Source: Pterobdella sp. o SKG-2022 (lineage: Eukaryota; Annelida; Clitellata; Hirudinida; Piscicolidae). Taken from it: a DNA stretch of 64,000 bases. The stretch's first letter is position 1; every line of letters begins with the position of its first letter. The notes under the pieces are model-generated. The model searched no databases, was not told the DNA's origin, and saw only the letters and a program-made list of their open reading frames with translations. Shown here one piece after another: positions 1 through 12,362 of the stretch. Location: the NCBI GenBank assembly GCA_964035795.1, contig OZ038325.1, forward strand, positions 2,650,272 through 2,714,271, given 5' to 3'. The position numbers were made by a program, and so were the translations under genes.

Positions 1-240
1 ACTTTCAATTGCACTTGACACGTACGAACATACTCACACATACAATCACGCACACAAACACTCTTATAACCACATACATAGCAAATATATTGAATCACAT
101 ATGTGTTTATATAAAAACATAAAAACCACACGTACAACCATACACATACACAAGAAATACTACACAAGCATAAAATAGTATTCACACGTATCTAAAAATA
201 CTCTCTTGGAATACAAAACCATCTCAAACTTCACGCATCA
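1..240. repeat. Degenerate CA/ACATAC-rich low-complexity DNA
   Basis: Imperfect CACACATAC-type repeats, poor in G on the plus strand. No coding signal. The same texture resumes at 800-1210, so the LINE relic between them probably sits inside one low-complexity tract. Confidence 0.6.
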
Positions 241-406
241 CAACTCACACAAAAAGCCTCCCCCCCCACTCATCCCTTACACCCACTCACCACACAAGAA
301 GCCCACCCCAGATACAAAAAACAGTCCACATTCAACAGCAACATCAACTACACCCTAAACATACCCTCTTCCACCAAGACCACCTCACACACAAATAAAA
401 AACAAC

Positions 407-738
407 ATGAAAACCATACACACAAAAATAGTTCATGACTACATATCATCCACTCACAACAAAATCCTCAGCAAGCAACCCCCACCCATTCATGAATCAG
501 AAACCCTAGACCACCACACCCCCCGCACTCTAGCCCAACTCAGATCAAACAAATCACCTTTCATCTTCTCATACCTCAACAAAATCTCACCTTCATGCCT
601 ACTCTGCCAAACACACATTCACGACACCCCTCACCTCTCCACCTGCCCCAAAATAAGTACCACCCGAGAGTCTGTGGACTGACTCCGCGAGAGCGGCTGA
701 GCTTCTCGACCACTGGACGGTCTTGATGGGGACATGAG
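407..738 (+). pseudogene. LINE ORF2 C-terminus (APE-type non-LTR retrotransposon), frameshifted relic
   Basis: A short frame holds the signature of the C-terminal end of many LINE ORF2 proteins: TPRTLAQLRSNKSPF, then a CxxC...HxxxC zinc-like knuckle (CLLC near 592-603, then HDTPHLSTC). The frame stops at the TGA of 680-682. Shifting one base near 658 restores the family's terminal helix (LWTDSARAAELLDHW) until the stop near 735. What is seen: two frames that together match the family tail. What is known: this block lies after the RT domain in I/Jockey/Nimb-like elements. Inference: a dead, 5'-truncated copy. Flanking DNA is CA-rich repeat. The exact clade is not determined. Confidence 0.7.
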
Positions 739-799
739 CAGCACCCAACAAGACTAGGGTGCTCGGGGTAAAAAAAAATAATTCGTACAAATATTTTTA

Positions 800-1215
800 G
801 AAACATATAAAAAGAACACGCACATAAAGCATTGAGAAAACACATAAAAATAAACGCGCACCTAAATAATAAAACACACAAAGACATAAAAACAGACTCA
901 CGCATGCATAATAACACACTCGCACACACATAATAAGGCATCCACACGTATATAGAAAAAAACAAACACAAATGAGAAAACACACAAACATACACAATAA
1001 GACACAGATAAATAAGAACCCACACAAAAACAAGGAAAAACCTACACATACCTTAAAACATGCCCACATACAAATAAAGAGACACGCAGATAGATAATAA
1101 CACACGCCCTCATACATAGTAAAACACACACATACATAATGAAGCACGCATACATACATAAAAACACAAACACACATATAACGAAACACGCACACATACA
1201 TAATAAAACACATTT
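800..1215. repeat. CA/ACATA-rich low-complexity tract
   Basis: About 400 bases of imperfect ACACACATA/ACATAAAAAC units. The minus-strand open frames here are Cys/Val/Tyr-rich artefacts of the repeat. Confidence 0.6.
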
Positions 1216-1740
1216 TTTCAGGTTCGGTACTGCCTAGCACAATATGAAGCAATAAACTTCCAGCAAAATATCATAATAAAATTATTTTTGCTGTTTTATT
1301 CTTATTTTTATTATTTTATGTCTATCCGTTTACTGTTATAATCATTATTGTTATTATTATGGTTCTATAAATAATAATAACAATAATAAAAAAATATTTT
1401 CTCCAATTTTTTTCCAATTAAATAGCTTTAATTTGCAAACGACGATCAAATTAGAAGCTCTTCTCCTCCTTCCGGCAATGATGTTTTAATAGCCATTAAA
1501 TTGATTTATATTTTGAATATTAATTAGTTCATTACCACCAATTAATTTATTTGTATTAATTACCTATTGTTTTATTATTTATGGGACTAAGATAAATAGT
1601 GACAAAATAAAATAATAAAATAAAGAAAATAACAAAAACAAGAATATAAAACGTTTTTCCATTTTTATTATTTATATATATATTCTCTGGTGAATTTTTT
1701 TGGAATCTCCGAGATTTTACTTCTTCAACTCTTACTACTT

Positions 1741-1745
1741 ATATC

Positions 1746-1837
<92 letters not shown>

Positions 1838-1858
1838 CATTATTATTATTATTATTAA
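1741..1858. repeat. (ATT)n microsatellite
   Basis: Almost uninterrupted TTA/ATT triplets. The surrounding 1250-2130 is AT-rich with no recognised gene. Confidence 0.9.
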
Positions 1859-2129
1859 TTTTTTTAAATTACTATTTTTATCTTTATTTTTATCCATACT
1901 GTATTCAACATGATATTTATTATTTTTATTTTTATTATTTCAATTAATGTTGTAATTACTCTAAAATTTGTAGTAACTTTATTTTTATTGCTTTCTTTGA
2001 AACTTTTTTGTTCTATTTTTATTATTCTATTATATTGAAAATAGTATTAATAATGGCACTTAGTCATTCTTTTAAATGTTTCTTTAAACGTTTGTTTTCT
2101 GATAAAACATTCCCTTTGAAGCTAAAAAA

Positions 2130-2560
2130 CATTCATCCATCCATCAATCCACTCATCCCCCCTTTAATCTTTCCACCAATTCCTTTAACCATCTTCCCAT
2201 TCATCCATTTCTCCATCTATTCATTCACCCATTCACCCATCCATTCATTCTTCTATCTCTCCATTCAACCACACATCCATTCATTTAGCCTTCTTTCTAT
2301 TTATCTACTTATCCATTCATCCACCATTCATTTGATTATACATCCATTCATAAATCTGTGTTATCTTAATACATTTCACTATCATTTACCATTTTTCACA
2401 TGTTATATTCATCTATCTACTCCATTTTTCATTCACCTATCCATGCATTCACCTATCTACCTATCCATCCATCTATCCCTATTTCATTCATCTAACCATC
2501 AACCCATCCCTCAATCCATCCATGCCTCATTCATTCCCTCATCTATTCATCACCACCTAC
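2130..2560. repeat. Degenerate (CATC/CATT)n tract
   Basis: Imperfect CCATCCATTCAT-type tetranucleotide repeat, C/T-rich on the plus strand. It abuts, and slightly overlaps, the 3' end of the minus-strand coding exon at 2543-3099. Confidence 0.8.
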
Positions 2561-3099
2561 TTTAACATCTACAGCATCTTTTTTGTCTTCAATAAATTTA
2601 TGCTGAAGTACAAAATCGTCCACAGGCGGACTTTTATTGGACGATGGACTTTCACTTTTCTCAAATTCATTTTCCTTGTAATAATTAAGCGCTTTATAAT
2701 TTTCTTCGAATTTTTTTGTCGTTTGTTGATATTCGTTTGGCGGGAAAGATGGCGAGGCTGTGGTTTTGTATGAGAGGAAAGGGTAGGATTCGAAGACGGG
2801 CTGTTGTGGTTTGAAGTTGTTGTAGTAGCATGAAGTATTGAACGTGTAGTTATTGTTGTAGAAAGGGTAGTTGTGTTGAGGTTGCTTGTTGTGGGTGGGC
2901 GTGGTTATGTCGTAGCTGAATTGATGGGTGGGTGGAGTTTCATAATTTGTTGCTTGGTTCATCCATAAGTTGTTGCCGAAGCTGTGGTGCATGGTTGGTG
3001 CTGTAACGGAGTCTATTAGCGATATTTTTGGGCTTGTGGTACGAGTTTTTGAGTTTGGGCTGGAAGATCTTTGAGCTCCTTTGGTACTCAAAGCGCGAG
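2543..3099 (-). CDS. 3' terminal coding exon of an unidentified Asn/Tyr/Pro-rich protein
   Basis: The longest non-repetitive open frame in the first 8 kb (about 185 codons to a stop at 2543-2545). A good 3' splice site (pyrimidine run then TAG at 3100-3102) precedes CTCGCGCTTTG and leaves a phase-1 junction. The protein starts RALSTKGAQRSSSPNSK and is then low-complexity, rich in Asn, Tyr, Pro, Thr and Ser (for example FYNNNYTFNTSCYYNNF), with an acidic/lysine-rich C-terminus. Composition resembles the disordered tail of a transcription factor, but I see no folded domain and cannot name the family. Upstream exons were not found on the minus strand. It could be a chance open frame, but base composition (higher GC, no microsatellite) argues for coding. 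Confidence 0.45.
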
Positions 3100-4735
3100 C
3101 TAAAAAAGTTAAATAGGGCAAACAATAAGACTATTTCTGGGACTGAGGTGCGTAGATAGTTGGGGTAGATCCCAGAGAGAATGGGTGTGAAAGTTGAAAC
3201 GTGTGTCGACAACACACACAGGATGCAGAAGGTCTGTAAAGAATGATGATGATTCAATAGAATAGAGGGGTCTCAATCAAGGTGCTTTTGTGTTAGTTGT
3301 AAGGTTATTTGGATGCGAGAGATCGATGTATTGTTTTTGGAGTACTAGTAGTTCAGTTGTTGCCAATGCAGTGTTAGTAGTAGTAATAGAAGATTTAACT
3401 GTAGTCGTATTATTATTGTAGCAGCATTCGTTCCAGTAGTGTAATGAAGAGAAGACTCTTAATTGTAGATAGTACTGTAGCTGTGTAGTTCAGGGAGTAC
3501 TGAAGGGATCATCTTTGTACCCATGAAGCTCTACTGGGCTTGTATCTGTATTGGGTGTGAGATTTTGTGTTTATTGTTATTATTATTCAACTTTTTATTT
3601 GGTCTAAATATTATACATTCCCTAATGTTATCATTCTTTTTGTTAGTAGTTATTATTTTTTCATGATTTCTATTCTTATTATGGTTACTACCAAGGTTTT
3701 TTTTATTGTTATTTATACTTATTATGGTGTTATTGTGGTTATTATGATGTTATTGTGGTTATTATGATGTTATTGTGGTTATTATGATGTTATTGTGGTT
3801 ATTTTTTTATGGGTATATAGTACACTCAAGAAAAACAGACGTTATCACAAAGTTTACCACTTCAAAATTTCTCTTATTAATTCAACGTTGTTATTTTTAT
3901 CTTTTTTTCGCATTAGACTGGCATTAGAAATATATATCTGTAGAGATAATTCTGTATAACGTTTTGATTTTTAATATTTTCGTTGCAGGATTATCGATTT
4001 CAATTGGATGGTTTTCTTAGGTATATCATTTCCATCCTATTATGATTAGAATAATTATTTCAACTATTATTATTATTATTATTACTATTTTTATTATTGA
4101 TCATAATAATATTTTGAAAATATTATAAATGTTATTATATGTTACATAATAGCAACCTTTAGATCCAGGCTCGGGTTTCGGGTAACCAGGTTTCAAAAAT
4201 TACAGATTAATAATGAAGGATAATTTTTATTATTACTATTATTATTATTGTTTTTTTTTGCTATTTTATACTTTGATATTTCAAAATCACTTGTTTGCAT
4301 TTGAAATTTTTTGATTTTTTCGCATAATATTATATTATGCTTTTATATAATTTAACTAGCATTTGAAGTACAACACTTTGTTTTCAAAATAATTAATACC
4401 TATTCCGATCAAATCCGTATGGCAAAACAACTACAAAAAACTTTGAATTATTTAAATATAATTTTTATAACTATTTGAGACTTGGCTATATTATGAATTA
4501 ATAATAAACTTCGCAAACTAAAAATTATTTACATATATAACTATAATTTCGTTTTATATAGTTTCAAATGAATATGGTTAAGAATAAATATATAATTATG
4601 AAGTAATAATTATATATCAATAAATATGAGCTATATAATTATGAAATAATAATTACAAACATTATTCCAAACAAGCAGACAAAATTAAAAAATTCTTATT
4701 TAAAAGGAATGCACGGCTTTGTAACGTCTTATATA
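3100..4735. other. AT-rich DNA without recognised gene
   Basis: Mostly A/T-rich with short ATT runs. It contains a 20-bp tandem repeat at 3721-3800, listed separately. No exon with a convincing family match was seen on either strand. Confidence 0.5.
3721..3800 (+). repeat. 20-bp tandem repeat, 4 copies
   Basis: Four consecutive copies of a 20-bp unit, ATTATGATGTTATTGTGGTT. The first copy has one change (ATTATGGTG). Confidence 0.9.
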
Positions 4736-4764
4736 CTGCGCACGTGACGATGAGGAGGAAGAAG

Positions 4765-4922
4765 AGAATGATGATGATGATGGTGATGATGATGATGATG
4801 ATGATGGTGATGATATTGATGATGATAATAGTGATGATGATGATGGTGATGATGGTGATGATGATGATGATGATGGTGATGATATTGGTGATGATAATAG
4901 TGATGATGATGATGATGATGAA
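4765..4922. repeat. (GAT)n microsatellite with GGT variants
   Basis: Imperfect GAT/GGT triplets. Met-rich and His-rich open frames on the two strands are artefacts. A second, more degenerate GAT tract lies at 5500-5700. Confidence 0.9.
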
Positions 4923-5499
4923 AAGAAGGAGGGTTTTGATAAAGTTGGTAATGGTGAAAAACGCTTAAAAGGCGCATATGATTATTATGGGAAGATTGAA
5001 TGAAACATTTGTTGATGCACCTGCAAGCAACAAATGGAAATACAAAACAAATCAAATGTGAAATTTTTTATTTGTTCGCAATTTTCTACTATAAAAACTT
5101 CATTATTATATTTATTATTATTATTTTTGTTTTTATCTTTATTATTGTTGTTATTTCCACTCTCCCTGGGATATTACAAGCGACAAGAATAGCTGGACAT
5201 TTGGTTCTATAAAAAGATCCAGTGCCAAATTTGGAATATTTGTATTTTTTAGTTTTATAAATGAACAAAATAACATTTATGAATATTAAATAGTTTCCTA
5301 AAATAGATGGGTTTTTCATCAGAATCACCCTTGATAATCACCTATTTGATTTTTTTAATATTATCTCCAATATTTGCTATTTTGTTTATTCTGTGTTTAC
5401 TATGTAAAAATTTCCTTAAAAATGATTATGATGTTGTGAATGGTGATAGCGTTATAGAAAATGACCAGGTTGGTAAAGATGAGGATGGTTAAAAGGTCG

Positions 5500-5700
5500 A
5501 TGCAGATGATGATGATGATGATGATATTGATATTATGGTGGTAAGAGGGAGGTTATGATAATGATGATGATGATGGTGTTGGGGATGACGATGGTGATAA
5601 GGATAGTGATGAAGAGGATGATGATGGTAATGATGGTAGTGTTGATAGTGGTGATGGTGCTATTGGTGGTTATGATAATGATAATATTGACGTAGCAACA
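5500..5700. repeat. Degenerate (GAT)n tract
   Basis: GATGAT/GGTGAT triplets with frequent substitutions, no gene evident. Confidence 0.8.
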
Positions 5701-5801
5701 ACGATGATGAGCATTAGAATAAATTAAAAGTTTGTAAACAAATATTTCAAAAAATTACTTTTGAATTTTGACTAAAAACATGAAAACATAAATTATTTTT
5801 A

Positions 5802-5860
5802 TTAATTATAATATATTATATAATATATATATAATATATTATAATTATTGGAAAAAATAA
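5802..5860. repeat. AT-only palindrome
   Basis: A self-complementary TATATAATATATATATAATATATTATAATTA block able to form a hairpin or cruciform. Nothing coding is seen in 5700-6900 apart from AT-rich DNA. Confidence 0.6.
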
Positions 5861-6917
5861 TTAATAAGTAAAAAAAATAATAATTGATGGTTATGATAAT
5901 GATACAACCATATGTCTTACAAATAGAAAGGCAGATTTCACAAAGTTTTGAAGCCAGCCAATCAAATTCAAGGGGCAGAGTCAATAAACGTCATTCGTTA
6001 AAATTTAATTTTGATTGGTGGAAAGTTTTGAAGAAATGTGCGTGTATAGGGTTAATAATTATAAAAAATTTTTAAGTTCAAAAAGATAAATTTGTGCTTA
6101 TGGAACATAATTTGAAAATTTTTCGAAACATTTTTACAGAATTTTATAAATGTAAATAAATCGTTTTTTATGAAAAATTAAATTTTCCGAATTTTTCTGC
6201 TTTTTATTTGATTATAAACTACACTTTTGAAGAATTCTTTCTGAAACTTGTTCACTTCGATTTTTCTTGCTATACACCTAAACTTTTTCATCCTTCCATT
6301 AATTCATTTCCCCCTTTATTTTAAATTTTATTTATTTCATGAAATATTAAGTTTTTTGATCTTTTAACTATTTATAAATTGTTTTATCTATGAATAATAA
6401 TCCATTCATCCCTTTTTTAAGAAGTGCGCTATAAGAATCAAGCACACACAAAATGACCGGTGTAAGATGGAGATGGGATGAGATAAATTGCTGTGTAAAT
6501 AAAATGTGTTGGTGCGTATATGTTTTTATCTGTTTGTCTGTGTGTGTGAGTGAATTTGAATGTCAGTGTGTTTGTTTCTGTTTGTGGTTTGAAGTAGTAA
6601 TAGTTGTACCAATTTTTGTTTCATCTCTGTATGTATACATTTATTTTTGAGGATATGAATGTATATGACTATTTGCATATTTTTTCATTTCATTTCCAAA
6701 ATTTTAGGTTAGTATTCAAATTTGTTTGCTTGTTCATCAAATGTCTGTATGGCTATCTGTAGTTATGTTTCTACATATCGTTGTTTATTTATTTTCCAAT
6801 GTTTATATTTTTGTGCTGCTTTTATGTTTCCAGTTGAACAAAACAGAAAAAAGAAATGTTAGTAACTTGTTTATAATTCTGTGTTTTTCATTGTTATTTA
6901 TCTGCTTATGGAAGATA

Positions 6918-7671
<754 letters not shown>

Positions 7672-8529
7672 AATTATTTTTCAATTTGTTTTATTTACAT
7701 AGCGCTAAGCAGTGATGCATTAAAATTCGGAAAGTTATGTACCAGAATGAGATAGCTATTTGATTTTATTGATAAAAATATGAAAAAATAGTAATATAAT
7801 TGAGAAAAAAAACGATATAAATTATTGCTACTAAATAAATACAAAGTGCGAAAATATTAAAAATGTTTTGAAAATCGACAAAACTGCTAGAGTATACCCT
7901 TTTTGTACATTATTAATTCATTAATAGTAAATAAAAAATTATGGGAATAATAAAAATAAAACTATTTAGGCTCTGTTACACATGATAAAACTTAGGTGTG
8001 AAAAATAATCTTTTATGCTTGCAGTTTCGATGATGAAATAACAATAATAATAAAAAAATAACAATAATAACCATAAAATAAAAATAAAAATAATTAAACA
8101 AAGATCAAATAGTAGTAAATATATAACTAATAATAAAAAGTACAAAATTTATAACGAAAAAATAATTTTTTGAGATATAACGCTAAAAAGCTAAACGAAA
8201 GCCCCCAATAAAACCAAAATTTACATAAATATTAAACAAAATATGACATCATATAATCATCATACTTGAGGATTGAAATGAAAAAACAAAACAAATTGTA
8301 TTCACTCACTAGAGGGCCGTACAAAGCTTTGTATTCTTAACTTCAAATTATATACATGTCTTTCTTGTAGAAAATTGATTTTCTCACACTTTAATATCAA
8401 TTTTTTCCTCACAAGATCAATATAGTTATGCTAATAAATTATGTAAATAACTGAATTATTTTTCATTTATTCAAGCCAACTATCAATACTAAGTACCACT
8501 CATAACTGAAAATTTGATGCACTCCAGTT
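7672..8529. other. AT-rich intergenic DNA
   Basis: A/T-rich, scattered ATA/TAA runs. No exon or RNA gene recognised before the SINE at 8530. Confidence 0.4.
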
Positions 8530-8680
8530 TTTATAGCATTCAAAGCGTTTAGGCTTCTCTTAAAGCTCTCGTTACATGCTTATCTTGAGAAACACACTGT
8601 GCTTATTGTCGGCCCAATACGGGATTGAACCCGGTAACTATATGATCAGTCTTATGCTTCACCAACTGAACTATATGGCC
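8530..8680 (-). mobile_element. tRNA-derived SINE copy
   Basis: Reading the minus strand from 8680: GGCCATATAGTTCAGTTGG (A box-like), an anticodon-arm region, then GGGTTCAATCCC (B box-like), closing with GGGCCGACA near 8608. A non-tRNA tail follows, related to the copies at 15806, 17552 and 58781. The presence of the tail makes a SINE more likely than a working tRNA gene. It lies just downstream of MRPL45 (stop at 8880). Confidence 0.7.
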
Positions 8681-8879
8681 AAAAATGGTTCATGACAGTT
8701 ATGATCTCTAACGACCACAGCTCGGTAGTGAATAAATGCTAAAAAGTTTGCTACAGTGATGAGATAACTACTCGACTTTATTTATTTTTTATTCCATGTA
8801 TGAAAAAAAATTAATATATAACATCTGTGAAAAATCAACAAAATAATGAAAACTCAATTGAAAACAAGTGAAAATAATA

Positions 8880-11093
8880 TTATGAGAGCAACTCTTTTGC
8901 CTTTAGATCCTCCTCAGCATAGGGGATCATAATCGTCTTCATGACGTCACTTCCTTCCGTTGAAACGCTCCAATCAGGTTTGATTTTACCGTGAACGCGC
9001 CATTTGCCATATTCGTTTGCAAGGTGGCGCTCAAACACGACGAATTCTAAGACGTCCCTTGGTTTTTGTGCATCTCCGTACATCAGCCTGCCGTACTGAT
9101 CATATAAGGCTAGTTTCTGTGTGTGTGTGTGTGAGAATTGGGTTGAGCAAGTATAGAAGCGAGAGTGGTAGATAAACCCACAAGTAGATAACAAGTATAA
9201 TAATAAATGCATTTATATAGCGCCAAAAACTTCTGAAACGCATAATGTAAAATATCCAATTTAACGAAACAATGAAAAAAACAATATCATAAAAAAGATA
9301 CAACTCCACCCCTTCCTTCTACCCACCTGCTTGCTATGGTACCTGACAGTGATCTGGGCATAGAGGTTGTCCTTTGACAACATCTCAGTGGTTCTAACAT
9401 GCACCACCCTTGGAGGTTCAATCCCCTCCATGTACTGCCATCTTAAAGTTCTCCTCTTTAAACCTACTACTAACTCCTGTGTGAGTGATTGTATGTGGAG
9501 TGAGGTTGATGGGGGTAGAGTGAGGTTGGTGAATGGAATGAGCTGGATACAAAATGAATGAATGAATTACTTTAGTGGTGACCTCAAAGAGAAGGGTTTA
9601 GTAGAGTGAGGTAAATGGAATGTAAGAATGAATCAGAGATGGATGCATAAATGGTGTAAATGGCAGTGAGAAAGAATGAGTCATGAAATTGATTGGTAGA
9701 AAGTGGTAAGAAACAAGAGTATGCATTGAAACATTGATGAATAAAAAGTGAAAATGGATAAATAAAAGATGACTCATACAGGGTATGCCTTCTCTGTGAC
9801 AAGCTCATGGAGACGATCCTCATTCTCTTTGTAACTGTTTATTATTAACATTTTGAGTTTTATTATTAGTATTATTATTGTTCTATAAAAGATTGAAAAA
9901 AAATATTATCATTCAATTATATCAAAGAATGCAACAATAAAGAAAAAGATAAGCAATTTCTGGTTTCAATTGTGATGAGGTGGAAGTCGCATTGAAGAAA
10001 AAAGATGAAGACAATGAAGTTGTTCAAATTTTTCTAAAATTAACATTTGATTGCTCAAAATATTTTATTTGAAGTTTTTTGTTTATTATCACAAATTTAA
10101 TTATTTTTATACATTCATAAAATCAACTCAATTTTCTAAATGTCATTCATATAAGTGTTATTATGGTTGCTTTTGTTCCAACCAACAGACCTTTCTTTCA
10201 TATAATCTTAGTTTTCTGTTTTGTTTTATTTAGTTATACTTGCATAATTTTTGCTGAAATTTTCATATCTAGAAAAACTTACATTGCATTTAGTTATTTT
10301 TCATTCAAAGTTCATAATACTCAGGTGTCTAGAAACTCCTGAAGTTAATGCCACTATAATCAAACTCGTAATTGATTTGATTTGATTGTTATTATTATTA
10401 CTTTTGGAGCAGATTCATGGCTTCTTGGTAGATATTCAAACCTTGCTCTGGAAACTCCTATAACAATAACAATAATAAATATTATAAAATCAATAACAAT
10501 TGAATAATTGAAAAAATATGAATAAAAATGATAATAAATAAAAATTAAAAAAAAGTAATAAATAATAAAAACATAAAACAATAAAATAGACCTAACCTTA
10601 ACGTCAATATCCTCATCAAATGACTTGATCTTTCTGAGATGAGTGAATGACTTTCTCTTCATTTCTAACTCTGATAACTTATTCTTTGCTCCCTAGGTGA
10701 CAGCAGTGAGGTATGTCTTGGTACAATGATAAAGTTAGACCGATAGATAGGTAGATGGATATATAGATAAATAAATTGACATAAATATGATAGAGATGAA
10801 TGATTGATAATAATAATAATATGAGGAACATAATGATGAAGAAATATTAATAACAAACCTTCGTCAAGTTGGATAAAAGCCCATCCCCCTCGGGTGGAAT
10901 ATATGCCTCAAATATGGTGCCTGTAGAATAAAAAAATAATAATACAAAAAATACTAGCATAATAAAAAAAATAATCATGAAAAAAAAATAACGTAATAAT
11001 AAGAACAATAATCATAGACACACTTGTGCAGGTGATAAGTATTGGTCTATCTTGGTGGTGTCTTGGAGGCATCTGATGGGGAAAAAAATTTAA

Positions 11094-11165
<72 letters not shown>

Positions 11166-11652
11166 ACTCGTCCCTCCTTCTTGAGTAATGATTCTTGCTC
11201 TTCTGGAGGCAGTTTCATATCTCTTCGGATCTTGTCAAAGTCAGGCAAGTCGATCTTGAAGAGAAATTTAATGTTTTTTGTAGTTTTGATAATATTAATA
11301 GTTATGAATAAATGTACAAAACTGAAAATTATATAGTAGGCTTGCACTTATAAAATATATTTATAGAAAATAGTGCTCCACTATACGAAATATATATGCA
11401 TTCATTGGAAGTGAAATAACAATTATTGATAATACATTTCACAAGTAATATAATGAGCATTATTATACTTTATAAAACTTTTCCTTTCTTTTCTGACTCC
11501 ATTTTATATCCCAATGTTTGGTGCCTCTCTTGGCTGACAATTCAATTGTCGTCTGCTCAAAATAAATTTTTCAAATATCTCTTCAATATTTGAGTAAAAA
11601 ATAATTAAAAATAACTTACAAAAGCATTTCTGAACAAACGTCCCGAAAACAT
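8880..11652 (-). CDS. MRPL45: Mitochondrial large ribosomal subunit protein mL45 (MRPL45), 10 exons, complete
   Basis: Structural protein of the mitochondrial 39S/54S subunit, with a Tim44-like fold that lies near the exit tunnel and inner membrane (family knowledge). Exons on the minus strand: 11620-11652, 11469-11552, 11168-11254, 11024-11072, 10859-10920, 10597-10692, 10402-10457, 9780-9834, 9327-9476, 8880-9116. All junctions are GT-AG and phase-consistent, giving 302 aa, close to the usual ~306. The N-terminus MFSGRLFRNAF is basic and suits a mitochondrial targeting peptide. Family blocks in order: RGTKHWDIKW, IDLPDFDKIRR, STIFEAYIPPEGDG, RLHELVTEKAYP, RTLRWQYMEGIEPPRVVHVR, LALYDQYGRLMYG, DVLEFVVFERHLANEYGKWR, MKTIMIP. 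It lies about 710 bp downstream of COPS8 on the same strand. The intron before exon 4 contains a (CA)n array at 11095-11163. Confidence 0.93.
11095..11163. repeat. (CA)n microsatellite in MRPL45 intron 3
   Basis: Uninterrupted CA dinucleotides, starting directly next to the 5' splice site of exon 3 on the minus strand (donor at 11161-11167). Confidence 0.95.
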
Positions 11653-12362
11653 TAAGAACGATAATATAGAATATAAATGTGAATTTAGTCTCAAACCAGT
11701 GCTTGTCCCAACTAATCATTTTATTCTATTAAAGTCTGAATTTAAAGATTGTTGACATATAATGGAAACTAAATTTTGAGTTTTAGTTGAAAATACTGTA
11801 ACAAAATTTTATCTTTTCTTAGAACAGTTTGATTCTTAAAAACCCACTTCATGATTAATTCTTATAACCTTAGAACATAATTTTAGAATTTTTTTTCAGA
11901 AAATTAAATTAGTGAAAAAAAAGGGGTCAATGAAAGAAATGACTGGGTTTTTTTTGATTGAAGGATAAAGCGTGAGAGGCTGGAAAGAATGAAAATTTAC
12001 CATATTACGACTGACTGTATAAATATATATTCCAAAGTGGTCTTGAAGACTTTATCAATTTCATGCCACTATAATAATATTTGTTCGTACAATAAAAAAC
12101 GTTATTTGTTTGTTTGATTCAAACTATTCTGGGTTTGAAATTATATATAAATAACAATTTTTAGTGTTCAAATATTGTAACCTTTATTCCTACCATTACC
12201 GCTTCAACCTTCATGAGGAAGTTGGAAAAAACTAGAAACATGAGTGAAAATAACCAAGAAATAAAACTCAGTGAAAACCAACACTTGATAACTATTTTTT
12301 TCATTAAAAAAAATCGAAATTAGCATTTTTCTTTTATTAACAATAAAAATACACAGAAAAAA

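Noticed and set aside
576..1252. Overlapping minus-strand frames rich in Cys, Val and Phe
   Set aside because: Derived from ACACATA low-complexity DNA and the antisense of the LINE relic.
2008..2565. 185-codon plus-strand frame
   Set aside because: CATC/CATT tetranucleotide repeat translation, antisense to the start of the minus-strand exon.
3121..3257. Additional upstream exon joined to 2543-3099 (TFCILCVLSTHVSTF region)
   Set aside because: An acceptor-like CTTTACAG exists, but the frame does not continue into the downstream exon and no family resemblance is seen.
4729..5055. His-rich minus-strand protein
   Set aside because: Antisense translation of the GAT microsatellite.
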